DNA of 64,000 bases from Maylandia zebra. Taxonomy: Eukaryota; Chordata; Actinopteri; Cichliformes; Cichlidae. The notes under the pieces are model-generated. The model did no database searches, was not told where the DNA came from, and worked only from the letters and a program-made list of their open reading frames with translations. Each line of letters opens with the position of its first letter. Position 1 is the stretch's first letter. The stretch spans positions 28,765,529 through 28,829,528 of the forward strand of contig NC_135185.1 in assembly GCF_041146795.1 (NCBI RefSeq), given 5' to 3'. The position numbers and the translations under genes were made by a program. Below, piece by piece: positions 14,601 through 26,095 of the stretch.

Positions 14601-17045
14601 CCTTACAGAGATATGGATGGCAGTAAAGTAGTCCTCCATTTGATCCACATCACCATCAACACACTGAATGCACAGTATCACAGCTGTCGCCCCCATGCTA
14701 CAGCAGGACCACTCTACAGTGACAACTCCAACATAAGCCGCTATAGCGAGAAAGAAAAAGGTGGGAAAAGTAGCAAATGCGTTGTCTGTATCAGCAGTAG
14801 ATGATGATGATGATTAGAATATGATAATATGATATATGTCATAGATCGTTATGCTAGAATAGGAGGGAAAAGACATTGTTCAGTCAGGCAGATTATGACT
14901 TTTTAATGCTACATTAATGCAGCGCTCAAGTACATTTCACATATTTGTTCTCCACATTAGAAGAGGACAGTGTATTTGATGAGTCAGACGTCCATGACAC
15001 GCCGACTGGTGCTGCTAACAAGGAGTCACAGACCTTCTTTGCTCGCCTGAAGAGAATTGGTGGCAGCAAGTCTGTGAAATACCAGCCGGTAGAGCTGAAT
15101 GCCAAGAGAAGTAAGAGGCAGAGGCTTTCAATGTCAAGTGCGCTCTATATTAAGCAAATTGATTCAGTCTTTATCATACAATAATATTTTTTTGTGATTC
15201 GGTCTCATTTTCTTTCCTTGCATCAGGTGAAATTGAGCTGTCAGAGTACCGTGAAGCTAGCGCCCTTCAGGATAGCATCCTGCACTGTGTGCGGGAGGAG
15301 AGCACCAGGAGAAAGAGGCTACAGGCAATCCACAAGCAGAAGTCTTTGGATATTTCCAACACGGATTCCATTCTATTCAGTTTGGACGAACATCGGCGCA
15401 AGTCCTGCATTGATCGTTGCGACATGCAGGTGCCCCCTGTAGTCCTGCCCCCATCCTCTACTACTCCCCACAACAGGTATCATGGGATAGGATCCTCTGA
15501 TGGCTCTTCAGTTCGGGTTGATCCCGTGGACCGACGGGGCTCTCGAGGTGGCCAGTCTGACATCTCCAAGCCCGTCATACCAGAGGTCCGGCTCAGCTGC
15601 ATGGAGACTTTTGATGACAAAACAGATCAGGGCTCTTTAGAGGGATCAGCTCAGGGAAAGGACGATCAAGACCTGATTGACCTCTCCTCTGACTGCACCT
15701 CAATTCCAGAAAAGCATTCGCTGCTCTCCATGTCTGACAGCGACTCCTTGGTCTTTGAACCGCTACCACCTCTGAGGATTGTGGAAAGTGATGAGGAGTT
15801 TGATCTTAACACCATCATAGGCTCCAAGTTTAGTGGGAGTCCAAAAGTCTCAGCTTCTCCTGCAAGCAGCAACACTTTGCGACTGTCCCCTGTTGTTCAG
15901 GTGAGTGTGGAGGACTGCTCCACTGACAAAAAGACCCCAGAGCTTGTGGTGGGAGAGAGGTGCTCACAGCAGAAATTTGAAGGAAAGGAGCCTATCCGTG
16001 TGCCTCGCAGCACCTCTCTGGAGCTCCCTGACCGATCAGAGAACATCTCCCATGAAAGCCCCATGACCTTAAAGCAGAAGAGAGACCTGCTGAGAAAGTC
16101 CCCACATGTCCCTGTCACCTCGCTAGATGACACATGTGCGACCCCGGAAGAAATCAGGACTCTTATAGGACCCAGCACCAGTCCCTCTGGCAGGACTATC
16201 TTCCTTGACATCCCCGAAGACAAAGCGGAGCCGCCTTCCTCACCAGAGAAGAGCAAGAGCAACAGCAATGACGAAGAAGAAGGGGATGGAGACGATGAAG
16301 AGGAGGACGATATGGGCGACGAAGCAGACAGCGACCCCAAACCTGACAACGCAGATGAGAACGATGAAGCTGAGTTTAAAATCCAGATTGTTCCCCGACA
16401 GCGTAAACAGAGGAAGATAGCTGTGAGCGCCATCCAGAGGGAATACCTGGACATCTCGTTCAACACGTTCGACAAGCTGGGTGCTGAGCAGACCGCAGAA
16501 ACAGGTAAAGAGAAAGGACACGTGAACAAAAACCAGAGCGTGCTGTTGTTGATTTCAAAAATGTCTTTTAAGAAAATCTTGTAAAATCTTATTTATTACT
16601 TTTTGTACAAGTCTGGTCAAAAGTGAATATTTTAAGAGATCAAACTATTGTAGAATAATTCCAGCTAAACTTAAAGCACTGTAGCTGATTTACTACACAT
16701 AAGTTCTACTTTAAGCCAGAAAAAGACAATCCTGAGGTGTTGTCACAGTTTATTTATATTCGGCTGACTCACATCAGCTGTTTCTTAGTGACGTAAGCCT
16801 ACAGAGATGCTGCCTAAACCAGCCATTTATAAATTAGCTTTGTACATTGCTCTACTTACAACTTTTAACTCTGAATATTATTCATTTATTATTTTATCTC
16901 TTTAGTTCCTTATTGTTGTTTTAAAAAAATCAATTTTCTTGCATTTCTTTTATTAATAAATGCTTATTTTGTCATCAGAGCGAAATGATCATCACTCATT
17001 ACCAGAAATACTAACCACTCTTGCCATGCATTGCCCCTTTTCATG

Positions 17046-17134
<89 letters not shown>

Positions 17135-20100
17135 TTCCAATTATACAATGAGGTTTTAATGTAAAAGTAAAAGACTGAATCAGATTTTTATTGCACTTTA
17201 ATTGCCCACATGGCACCAAATCATGCCTCTATTGAGATTATGTAACAACATGCTAAACTTCATATAAAAAATTTTTCTCTTAAATTATCACTTAAAAATG
17301 TTAGATATCTATGTATTGTATTACTGATTATTGTTGGAAGACTTCTGGTATATATTCTGATGCCTTGCAGATCACAAAGTTATGTCTACCCTGGAAAAGC
17401 CACGAGAATCTGCCTCAGCACCAACACTCGAAGCTGCTATACCTGAAACAAGTCATCGCTCTTCAGTGTCAAGTAGGAGCCAAAAACTCACTACATCATC
17501 TCCTCACCGACTTCAGTTAAATTGTTTTTTGTGTATTACTAGTGCGATGTCTAATATACCATAACCTATTATTTATATGTTTGTCTCTGATTCACTTTTT
17601 ACAATTTTGTAATGGAGCTTGAAATATTAAATTAACATGACATAATATACATTTTTTAACAACACAGGAAAAAATACCAATATGTAATGTTTTAAGCTTT
17701 AATTTATAACTAGTGCAACTTGAATCTGTTATAATAATGGTTTAGTTAATCAGGACTAGGGCTAAATGACCTAAAGTCTAACCCTTATTGGTTAGACTGA
17801 AATGAGTTATACTGACAGTTAAAACCAGGTACTGTTTTCTTGTCTTTCTCTGACCTCTAGCTCAGTACCGGCAGGTGAAACGAGGCTCTCTGGGAGCTTT
17901 AACCATGAGCCAGCTTATGAAGAGACAGCTGGAGCATCAGTCCAGCGCACCACACAACATCTGCACCTGGGAGACGGGTCAGTCACTGTGGACATTTTTC
18001 AGTTATAACCTTTTGAGGAGACAGTGACATAATAACACATGCAAGAACACCAGACACCCACCAGAGTTAACTGAAATTAAAAGAAGAGGATAGTAAAACA
18101 CCTCCTAATAGATGGTGATGTTTTTATATGTTTTTATAGCCATTACACTGAAAACTGACTATAAAATGTGATTCATCAAATTTACATCTTTTTTATTTAA
18201 CTAATAAACTAACTAGTTATATTATTTTAGGAATGATGTAAGAGGAATGATGATGCAAGAGGGCTTTTAAATTACAATAAAAGCCCTCTTATGTACATGC
18301 CCTATTACAGGCAGTATTAGTACCCTCATTTGAAAATCTCTGTTTGAGCTAATCCTAATATATTTTCATTTAAATAAATACACTGAATCTAAACTTCAAT
18401 CAAATTTCTTGTGTGCTACAAGGTGAAAAGGAAATGTTTTTTATGACTGATATTTTTCCATTGTAGGTCCTACGAAGACCAGTCTCCTCTCAGCACCGAG
18501 CACAGTCAGCATGTTCGTCCCTGCACCCGAGGAGTTCATTGACGAGCAGCCTACCACGATGTCTGACCGGTGAATCAATCACTTAGTAGCTATATCTATC
18601 AAGCTGTATTAAAGTCAAACTATTATTGATTTATTGGAGAATTGCAAATCTATTTGTACTGGTGCCAACAACAATAAAACCAGAAACTAACTTTTAGCCC
18701 AAGTGCTCGAGATCCTGTGACAGCAGAGATCACATTGTCTTTACATTATGTCCATGTGGTATAACTGCTATTTCAGGGTAAATGCTGCCACTAATTAACA
18801 GTAATAGACTCAAACACAGCTGTTATCCAACTGCAATAACACATCTGAATACTACAAAAAAATGTCCATCACGCCACTCTTGTGTTAATCTATGCACGGT
18901 CTGAAGCATGTGTGTGGGAATGTATGTGAATGTTTTACTGTTATATCTTATTAGTATTTTAAGTATTCTATCTATTTTATTTATTGAATTTTATTGTTTT
19001 ATTTATATTTTGATATTGCTAGGGATGATGCAATGATCGGGGACCATTCTTAATTTCGTTGTTCTCATGACAATGACAATAAAGTTTCTGATTCTAATGA
19101 ACTAAAAGAGAACTGAAAAGGATTCAGAATGTCAGATTTTGTAGGAGCTTTGGAAAAATTCCTAAAATATTCCCATCAAAATTCCCTACAGAGCTAATTT
19201 TTGCAGCTTTTTATTTTAACTTGTTGAATTGGAATTATGCATCAGAGCTGGTCTCCGTCACGCCCTGGAGTTAAAAAGCAAAAGTTAAAAAGGGTGTCTG
19301 GAAAGAAGTGTTCTACACATTGCTTGTTGGCTTTGCAAGTGATGAAGCAGCAGCTGCAATCAGCCGATAGAAAGAAACAGCCGCACCCCTGTGTGGAAGC
19401 ACTGGCTTTAACCTCATCACATCATTCACATTAAGAACCTGCAGTCCACCAGGCTGTAAAACACATTACAGAACTGAGTCATTCTCACATATTTATCGGT
19501 TCTTAAACCTTCTGCTGTTGATCTCAGTAAATTTAACAGGGTGGCTCCTTCCCTGTCTGGATATTTAAAGATGTTGGTAAAAGAGTAACAATGTTTTGAA
19601 GATGACTTTGCAGGAAAGCAGAAAAGTGCGTCTAAGCCATTTTCTTAGGGAAAAAGGTTTTTCCCTAAGTTTTGATAATTCTCTCTTCAAACATTTTGAC
19701 ATTATTTCATATTGAAGTTGAATGGCTCAGCTGGCCAAACAGCACTAAGTGGAAGTAGGAATTTATTCTTTTAATTTCTTTTTAAGTTTAATTTAAAAAA
19801 GTAAATTATTATTGTATTATTGTAAACACTGTGGTTACATTTTTAAGGACTGAACTTTCAATTCAATTTATATGGTGTCAATTTACAACAACAGTCGCCT
19901 CAAGGCGCATTATATTGTAAGTTAGACCCTACAATGACCCCCTGTGAGCTAGCACTTTGGGGACAGTGGGAAGGGAAAACTCCCTTTTAACAGTAAGAAA
20001 CCTCTGGCAGAACCGGGCTCAGGGAGGGGCAGTCATCGGCCACAACTCGATTAGTTAAAGTTAATAAATGTGACACTTAAAGAATAAATATTCTAACAGG

Positions 20101-23100
20101 CTTCAGATGATTATACAGGATTGGAGGTGTTGAGGGCTGCTGTTACAGTGCTGCGTGCTCACATTAAACATGGTCAAAGTTTTATATAATGACTAGGTAC
20201 AAAATAGCCAAAAGCTTAGGGCTCAGACTGCTCAAAGCACTCAATTTCACCCAGTTTTTTTTCTATCCTGATTTCAGAGAGAAGAGATATTCCTAATATG
20301 GTCATCCAATGCACACAGCTCTGGCTGTGAGCACTGATCAAGCAGTTTGTGAAGGGCAGCCAATCAGAAAAATGAGCTTAAAGAGAGGCGAGTTAAAACT
20401 GCTTGTTGCAGACTGTGGATGATTGAAGGGGCTGCAACAGACCGAGTACTAAACTTTAGATAGTGCAAAGCTTTTCTAGTGGAGTCGCAAAAAAACCTGA
20501 ATCTTAAAATGAGCAAAATAGATCTGTTTTTATGCTAAATCTAGCCTGGTGTATTTCCGTGTGATGTCTCAGGTGTCGGGACTGTGCAGCTGTTCTGGAA
20601 GAATATGATGAGGAGACTCTCAGCCTCGCTGTGGTGGTTCTTTCCATGTTCATTCACCTCAGCCCGGATTTGGCTGCCCCTATGCTTCTTGACATCATGC
20701 AGTCTGTGGGCAGGTACAACAGCTCCAGTAACCATCCCTGCAATCTCCATCCACACAGCACTTCACCGTTAAATGAAGTTTCATAACTCACTCTTAGAGC
20801 TCATGCATAATTCATCTCTGAGTCCTAATCTGCTGCTTTGACTTCTCTCAGGTTGGCATCCAGTGGCAATTTTTCTGGACAAGCTGAGAGGTATGAGACA
20901 TAAAAGCCATAACACCAATGTGTGCAGATGTTCACTGTGCTTATAGATGACTTTAATAGTATATGTCAAGTGTGACTGCCCTTCTAACACAGCCATTCTC
21001 CCTGCGATGTCCTGCAGTATGTTGATCCCAGGGAATGTAGCAGGTGTAGCCAAGCAGTTCCTGCGCTGTATGTTTCACCAGCTGGCTCCTAACGGCATCT
21101 TGCCCCAGCTCTTCCAGAGCAACATAAAAGGTCTGTTTAAAAACCTGAAAATTCAGCTTAAATTTGTCATAGAAAAGAAACTTAGCTTCACACTTTATTG
21201 TAATGTAGCTACTTTTAAACATTCAATCTAACATCATAAGTTCCCATTGTATAAACTGCTCCCTTCTTTTTCTTTTAACAGATGGAAGTTTTCTGAGAAC
21301 ACTTGCATCCTCGCTGATAGATTTCAATGAGCTCAGTTCTGTTGCTGCTCTCAACATGCTCCTCGAGGTGGGATTTTTTCTTCATGTTGATGTGTTGAGT
21401 CATTCAACCAGCAGGAGGAGCTCTTGTCAAAGCAAAAGATTTGATGTCGCCAGCTTCATGTGCAGCGTAGGCCCATCTTAAACATCACATCATCTGGGCA
21501 TTTCAGGAAACCTGCTTTGATCTGCACTCCTCTGCTAGTTTATTGTACTGATATCTAAATAAAAATGGGCAAGATAAGAACCTACTGATGCACGCGCTCA
21601 TCCGTGCAGTCATCTGTACTTCAGTGTCCTAAATCCACTGCTCTCATCATGAGCATTGTGACTGATCAGGAGTGAAATGATGGAAATATCTTCACTTATA
21701 GAATGTCATTATATAACCCCTTTTTATGGTTTATGCCTCCCTGCCTCCCAGGGCTTGAACAACAAAAAGAATCTTCCAGCAGGGGGCACAATGCTGCACT
21801 GCCTGGACAACATTGCCACCTTCATGGAGGCACTCCCCATGGACTCTCCCAGCAACCTGTGGACAACCATCTGCAACCAGTTCCAGACCTTCCTCACAAA
21901 ACTGCCCTCTGTGCTTCCTCTGAAGGTAGATATCAACTCGTCCGAGTACTTAGTCATGGTCTTATGTGATTACTGTCGGAGGAAAACGCATCCAGCGGTG
22001 CACTCGTATGGTTTAAAAGGACAGAGTCTTAAAACTGTAATTGATTTGACTCTGACACTTTTACCTTGGAGGTCAAATTAGTGTGCAATCATTTGCAACC
22101 CTCACAAGCACAGGGGAGAGGTCAACATATTTTTCAATGTGTGTCTCATTAGTGTCCTATGGATTCCAGTTTAAGGATTATCATTTGCCTGCTGAAAATC
22201 CCAACAACAAATGCAACTCGGGTAAGTTCAAAGCAGAACGTCAGTGTCTCCTCTTTCTGCCCTTTAATAACTAACCTATTTCTACGTTTCTTCCATCACA
22301 CAGAGTCTCCTGGAGCCCTTTTCCAAGCTGCTGAGCTTCGTCATCCAGTATGGAACATTCGGTCTCTCCTACCTTGTGGAGCTCTGTGGACTTTGTTACA
22401 AAGCCTTCAATAAGGTACTTTTGTGTGTCTGCAGCTTGTAAGAAGTCTTGAAAGAGTTAAACCCTTCAAACTAATCTGCAGTTTGCTGCTCTCTCACTCA
22501 TCACTTTTTTTGGTGCTACACCTACTTCCCCGACACTCCAGTCAGCCTGAAATGTGGCCGTGTGTCACAGATGATTAAGTAGGCAATCAGCCAGTATTGA
22601 TTAACATGATTAGTTGGTGTGCTAGGACCGAGGATGTATGGTGTGTTTCTCCGTGGCTGCCTCAGACGGCGATGGAGCCAGGGCTGTCTGCACTGTTCGG
22701 ACAGATGAATCCTCAGTCCTCCACCACTGTCAGCACAGCGTGGTTTATGCCTCTTGTGGTATTGATTTTTTTTTTACAGCCGCTTTAATTCCTGACCTTA
22801 TAATATCCTCATTTCAAAACTCAGAGTTGCTGTGAATGATTGCTTTTGGATCTTTACCCTCTGCCGTTTTTTTTTTTAATGGTAAGGTGAGGTGTCAGGG
22901 AAGAGCCGATTTTCAATAATTTGTTTCAACTCAGTTCAGTTTTGGAGGTCAGGTGTTAAGGACACACATTAGAGCTCTCTGGACCTACTAAAGTTGGTCA
23001 CATCATGCATCACTTGTCACCTCTGCATCGCCCTGTATGATGAGGAGCCTTGTGGCTTAAGAACGGCCTTTTAATTTGCTATTTTCCAAACTTACATGCT

Positions 23101-25665
23101 CCATTAAGTTTTAATCACCAGAGTGCTGCATCCAGGTACGTGCATTAGCAAGCCACGCAGTGAGAACTGTCAGCTCTGCATTGTGCATGAGCAGAAGATC
23201 ATGTGCTTGCTCCTAACATAAGCAAACATGACTACAAAAAGAAAGCGAGAGACAAACTGGAAGTCAGAAGATGACAGTGTGGTTTGTAAACAGGCAGCTG
23301 GGCTTTGTGTGGAAGGGATGAACAAAGAGAGCAGCCTGTCCTCCGGGAGGGAGAAGGCTGCCTGACAGCCTCATCTGAGCTGCCTGGGACTCTGGGAGGA
23401 GAGATCTGGACTGGCCTAAATCTACTCCTCGGCTTTCACTATTCTCCGTCTCCCCGGCTTTCCTCCCTCCCCTCTCGCTGCCTGTCCTTCCCCCTCTATT
23501 CAAGCTACAGAGTTTATGCTCTCCTCGCAGCATGAGTAAGGCAGAGTGATAATAGAAAAAGGCAGTCTTGCTGCATCAGTACATTTACTACACTCTCTAT
23601 CTTCTCGCATCCAGGAGAGAGATAAGTTCTACATGTCCCGCATTGTGGTGTTAGAGCTCCTGCAGGCTCTCAAGTTCAAGTCTCCTCTGCCTGACACAAA
23701 CTTGTTACTTCTGGTTCAGGTAAAAAAACAAAAATCTCTCTTATCCATCTCGGTTTACGAGAGCCAGAAAATCACAGCAATTCAATCTGACTGCAATTCT
23801 ATAACTCCATGTGGATTTTGCCAGTTTGTTTGTGCAGATATCGGCACACGGCTAGCGGAATCCACCATCATCCAAAAGCACATGATCTCAACGCTGCCGG
23901 GGGTGAGACTTAAATCGTTGTGTGCTACACTGTCTTATTAAAATCAGGCTCATAAAACAGCAGGAAATATAGACAGGCTCCACTGTGATTCCTCCTAAAG
24001 GATAAACTGCTGTTTCTCTCTACAGTGCACGACGGCAGCAATGGAATGCATGCGGCAATATATAAGTGAGCTCTTGGACTTTATTGCAGATATGCACACA
24101 CTAACCAAACTTAAAGTAAGTCTTCTGTGTGTGAGTTTACAATTTGGACATGTCTCATGTGGAGAGTTTTGTTTTTCATCCTTATCTTTTCTTCACTCCA
24201 AATCTGCTCTTCAGAGCCATATGAAGGCTTGTTGTCAGCCACTGCACGAGGACACCTTTGGGGGCAACCTGAAAGTGGGCTTGGCACAAGTCGCAGCCAT
24301 GGAGATCAGCAAAGGCAATCACCGCGATAACAAAGCTGTTGTGCGTTATCTTCCCTGGCTTTATCATCCGCCATCCACCATGCAACAAGGGTAAAAATGA
24401 TGAGACTAAGACTGACTGACTTAATAAGAAAAATGAATGGTGAAAGAAGAAATGCACACTGTGTTGTTAATTGATTTGTTGAACTCATTTTCATTTTTTT
24501 CTTTCTCTCTAGGCCAAAAGAATTCATTGAGTGCGTGTCCCACATTCGTCAGCTGTCCTGGCTTCTTTTGGGCTCCCTGACGCACTGTGCCCTGCACCAG
24601 GGCTCCACCTCCTGCATGCCCATCCCTCTCGACGCTGGCTCCCACATTGCAGACCATCTTATCGTCATCCTGATTGGCTTCCCAGAACAGTCGAAGGTCT
24701 GGCAGACACAAATCTCTTCAAATGATCACACTCAGATTTTTCCAGATGCGATTTGTGGCAACCACAATGGCCTTGTCAGTTTTGGTCTCGGTCCTTATCC
24801 TCAGACGTCGGTGCTGCACATGTGCTCCCTGTTCCACGCCTTCATGTTCGCCCAGCTGTGGACCATCTACTGCGAGCAGGCAGCCGCCGCTCCCTCCCTG
24901 CAGAACCAGAACCAGACAGAGTTTTCTTCCAGCGCCATCCTCACGGGCCTCGAGTTCTGGAGTCGGGTTACACCCAGCATCCTGCAGCTTATGGCCCACA
25001 ATAAAGTTGTAAGTGCTGCGCGGTATCCTTTGCAAACATCCGTCTGAGACAGTCAGGACTGTCGCTGTGGAAGAATGGTGATTTTCTTCTTTTAATATTA
25101 TGAGTAAACAGTAAATATGTTACATAAAATTAAGTCTATTTCATATTTGTCTCTCAGATGGTAGAGATGGTGTGTCTTCATGTCATTAGTTTAATGGAGG
25201 CCCTGCAGGAATGCAACTCAACCATCTTTGTCAAGGTTTGCTATAAGTCCAGTGTCCTTCCATGCAGACAGTGCTGTATATTCTCTCTGTAACATGCAGA
25301 ATAATGCTTATTTATTCATCTCCATTTCTTTTTTCAGTTAATTCCTATGTGGCTACCCATGATTCAGTCAAATCTTAAGGTAAGTGGTTTTAAAAGGTGT
25401 TAATCATACAGATTAATGATAATTACTATTGATGATTTCAAACTGAAACACTATCATCTCTTCTTTTCGTCGTAAGCATCTGTCTGCAGGGCTGCAGTTG
25501 CGTCTTCAGGCCATCCAGAATAGGGTGAACCACCAGTGTCTGCAGGGCCAGATGTCCGGAGCCCCTCCGTTCGCCCTGCGCAAATGGCTGCAGTGCACCC
25601 AGTTCAAGATGGCTCAGGTGGAGATCCAGTCGTCTGAGGCTGCTTCACAGTTTTACCCCATGTGA
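620..25665 (+). CDS. unc79: unc79, protein unc-79 homolog (NALCN complex subunit), 5'-partial, 44 exons plus one cassette exon
   Basis: UNC79 is a very large, mostly helical cytoplasmic protein. With UNC80 and FAM155 it forms the NALCN sodium-leak channel complex that sets neuronal resting potential. The spliced product follows human UNC79 closely as I remember it: it opens with DLLYVISYG, continues through FHYWPNLKPPGAISEYRGLQ and SLARLVSMVFQWFHSTAYMM, and ends in KWLQCTQFKMAQVEIQSSEA..FYPM with stop TGA at 25663-25665. All introns are GT/AG and every junction is phase-compatible. No signal peptide, membrane span or enzymatic motif is seen, as expected for the family. The N-terminus is off the left edge. 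The gene runs tail-to-tail into prima1 (-), as in human. Exon lists are in the four block entries below. Confidence 0.97.
1543..2117 (+). mobile_element. Tc1/mariner-like element, internally deleted and decayed
   Basis: A roughly 575-bp element in an unc79 intron. The ends form imperfect inverted repeats (TTAGGTGTACCT near 1557 against AGGTATACCTAA near 2091; I count 20 of 27 bases matching). The interior keeps recognisable transposase pieces on the + strand, such as VYREWxxKEK-like sequence near 1757-1780 and GYSSRRPH then SAKNRKLRLQF near 1850-1925. These are joined by deletions, so no functional transposase remains. Confidence 0.8.
6516..11707 (+). CDS. unc79: unc79 exons, block 2 (ten exons)
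   Basis: Exons: 6516-6657, 7864-8079, 8365-8592, 8809-8950, 9333-9412, 9535-9683, 9809-9966, 10838-11019, 11215-11416, 11522-11707. The exon at 7864 encodes a repetitive Ser/Pro/Phe/Arg tract (PFPSPFRSPFRSPLR) found in UNC79 orthologues. The exon at 8365 encodes NNVFQAPWGGSHTCQKDEK and a CSLCQSSILCYQLGC cysteine cluster. The exon at 8809 is the least conserved (Thr/Pro/Ser-rich linker). Later exons are helical repeat-like sequence (LAHAFCCFLASVEDVNPAVA). Introns 9967-10837 and 6658-7863 contain no recognisable gene. Confidence 0.92.
12292..12360 (+). CDS. unc79: unc79 probable cassette exon (69 nt)
   Basis: Between the exon ending at 11707 (phase 1) and the exon starting at 13870 lies a 69-nt open segment. 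It has a clean acceptor (GTGGTTTTTAG) and donor (CCAG/GTAAAT). It enters and leaves in phase 1, so including it adds exactly 23 residues without a frameshift. The encoded peptide is LRLTRQELSAPTLGDMIEKV plus flanking residues. The direct 11707 to 13870 junction also reads in frame (..NRLR/QTPSPEDD..) and matches the human order I remember, so this exon is probably alternative rather than constitutive. Confidence 0.65.
12658..13533 (+). mobile_element. second Tc1/mariner-like element, decayed transposase
   Basis: Lies in the unc79 intron just after the cassette exon. Translated fragments read as a broken Tc1 transposase: MAWGSISASDG near 13020, a GDPKD..KAYLH block near 13133-13175 (the conserved DPKH region), ETVWHHLD near 13218 (usually E-x-x-W), and KRQPTSKEEL-like sequence near 13259, ending in ENKGGHTKY near 13370. 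Stops and frameshifts interrupt it. The outer ends share TACAGTA/TACAATA and GCCAC. The left edge is approximate. Confidence 0.75.
13870..18569 (+). CDS. unc79: unc79 exons, block 3 (eight exons, includes giant acidic exon)
   Basis: Exons: 13870-14159, 14263-14445, 14598-14760, 14961-15110, 15227-16504, 17371-17472, 17861-17977, 18467-18569. Exon 15227-16504 is 1278 nt, by far the largest. It encodes a Ser/Pro-rich, presumably disordered region (HKQKSLDISNTDSILFSLDE at its start). Near 16261-16380 there is a run of mostly Asp and Glu, followed by a basic stretch (RQRKQRKIAVSAIQREYLD). The exon at 17371 ends with donor A/GTAGGA and is the least certain boundary in the block. The exon at 17861 encodes the conserved VKRGSLGALTMSQLMKRQLE. 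Confidence 0.92.
17051..17130 (+). repeat. (GT)40 microsatellite in unc79 intron
   Basis: Uninterrupted dinucleotide repeat of 80 bases between the giant exon and the exon at 17371. Confidence 0.98.
18895..19097 (+). repeat. 3' end of a fish LINE/SINE-type interspersed repeat
   Basis: AT-rich body ending in CATGACAATGACAATAAAGT then TTCTGATTCTAATG. This is the typical 3' tail of CR1/L2-type retroposons in fish. No coding part remains. The left boundary is approximate. Confidence 0.5.
19858..20075 (+). repeat. percomorph interspersed repeat, truncated copy 1
   Basis: Begins with CAATTCAATTTATATGGTG, followed by GTCGCCTCAAGG, a GAGCxAGCACTTTGG block, ACTCCCTTTTAACAG and CTCAGGGAGGGGC. The same ordered blocks occur at 56118-56470, so the two are copies of one family. 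I recognise it as a very abundant fish repeat but cannot assign a family name with certainty. Confidence 0.75.
20573..25665 (+). CDS. unc79: unc79 exons, block 4 (sixteen exons, C-terminus)
   Basis: Exons: 20573-20713, 20852-20890, 21018-21130, 21282-21367, 21752-21925, 22153-22221, 22304-22414, 23615-23719, 23825-23902, 24026-24115, 24215-24390, 24513-24696, 24805-25008, 25158-25235, 25338-25379, 25477-25665. This is the most conserved part of UNC79 (RDKFYMSRIVVLELLQALKF, DNKAVVRYLPWLYHPPSTMQ, LDAGSHIADHLIVILIGFPE, FWSRVTPSILQLMAHNKV). The exon at 20852 is only 39 nt. The last exon uses a weak acceptor (TCGTCGTAAG). Intron 22415-23614 shows no recognisable gene. Confidence 0.94.
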
Positions 25666-26095
25666 CCTGTTCTGTGGTCAGCTCTGCCTCACCTGGGTCC
25701 CTAGGCCTGCATGCATCTGCTCTGGCTGAAAGTGACTTTAAAAAAAAAAAAAAAGGACTCTTATATAAAGTGATGCTGTGTGGGATTCGTTTGAAATGAA
25801 TCATTTTTCAGAACCTTTAGTATATGTACAGTAAATCTATGCTATTTTAAAGTACTAACACTGGAGTTGGACTGTATAGAAGAACTGTGTTCGGTGCCCA
25901 ATCTGTTGCATTTAACAGAATTGAAGAGTCAGACGACTGTAGAGGATTTCCACAGACCCATGTTAGTAATAGCAAGGGCCTGAAACCAAATGCTTGTTTA
26001 ATCATAGATATGTTCACTCTGACATTCATAACCTATCACTTTTTAAGTTGCTTGGTTGCAAGCCGAATAATAAAAGTACAAGTTTTTCTAAACAT
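25666..26095 (+). other. unc79: unc79 3' UTR
   Basis: This runs from the stop codon to about 20 nt past the first good AATAAA at 26069-26074. It is AT-rich and contains a 14-A run near 25740. The end point is inferred from the signal alone. Confidence 0.6.
26069..26074 (+). terminator. unc79: unc79 polyadenylation signal AATAAA
   Basis: Canonical AATAAA, the first one downstream of the unc79 stop codon. Confidence 0.6.

Noticed and set aside
15897-16529. 210-codon minus-strand open frame, serine-rich
   Set aside because: It lies entirely antisense to the giant unc79 exon; the Ser-rich look is the complement of the Glu/Asp-rich sense codons.
16960-17219. Open frames on both strands made of Val-Cys or Thr-His repeats over (GT)n; the same at 51202-51534, 52583-52890 and 60207-60653
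   Set aside because: They are translations of dinucleotide microsatellites and have no independent coding evidence.
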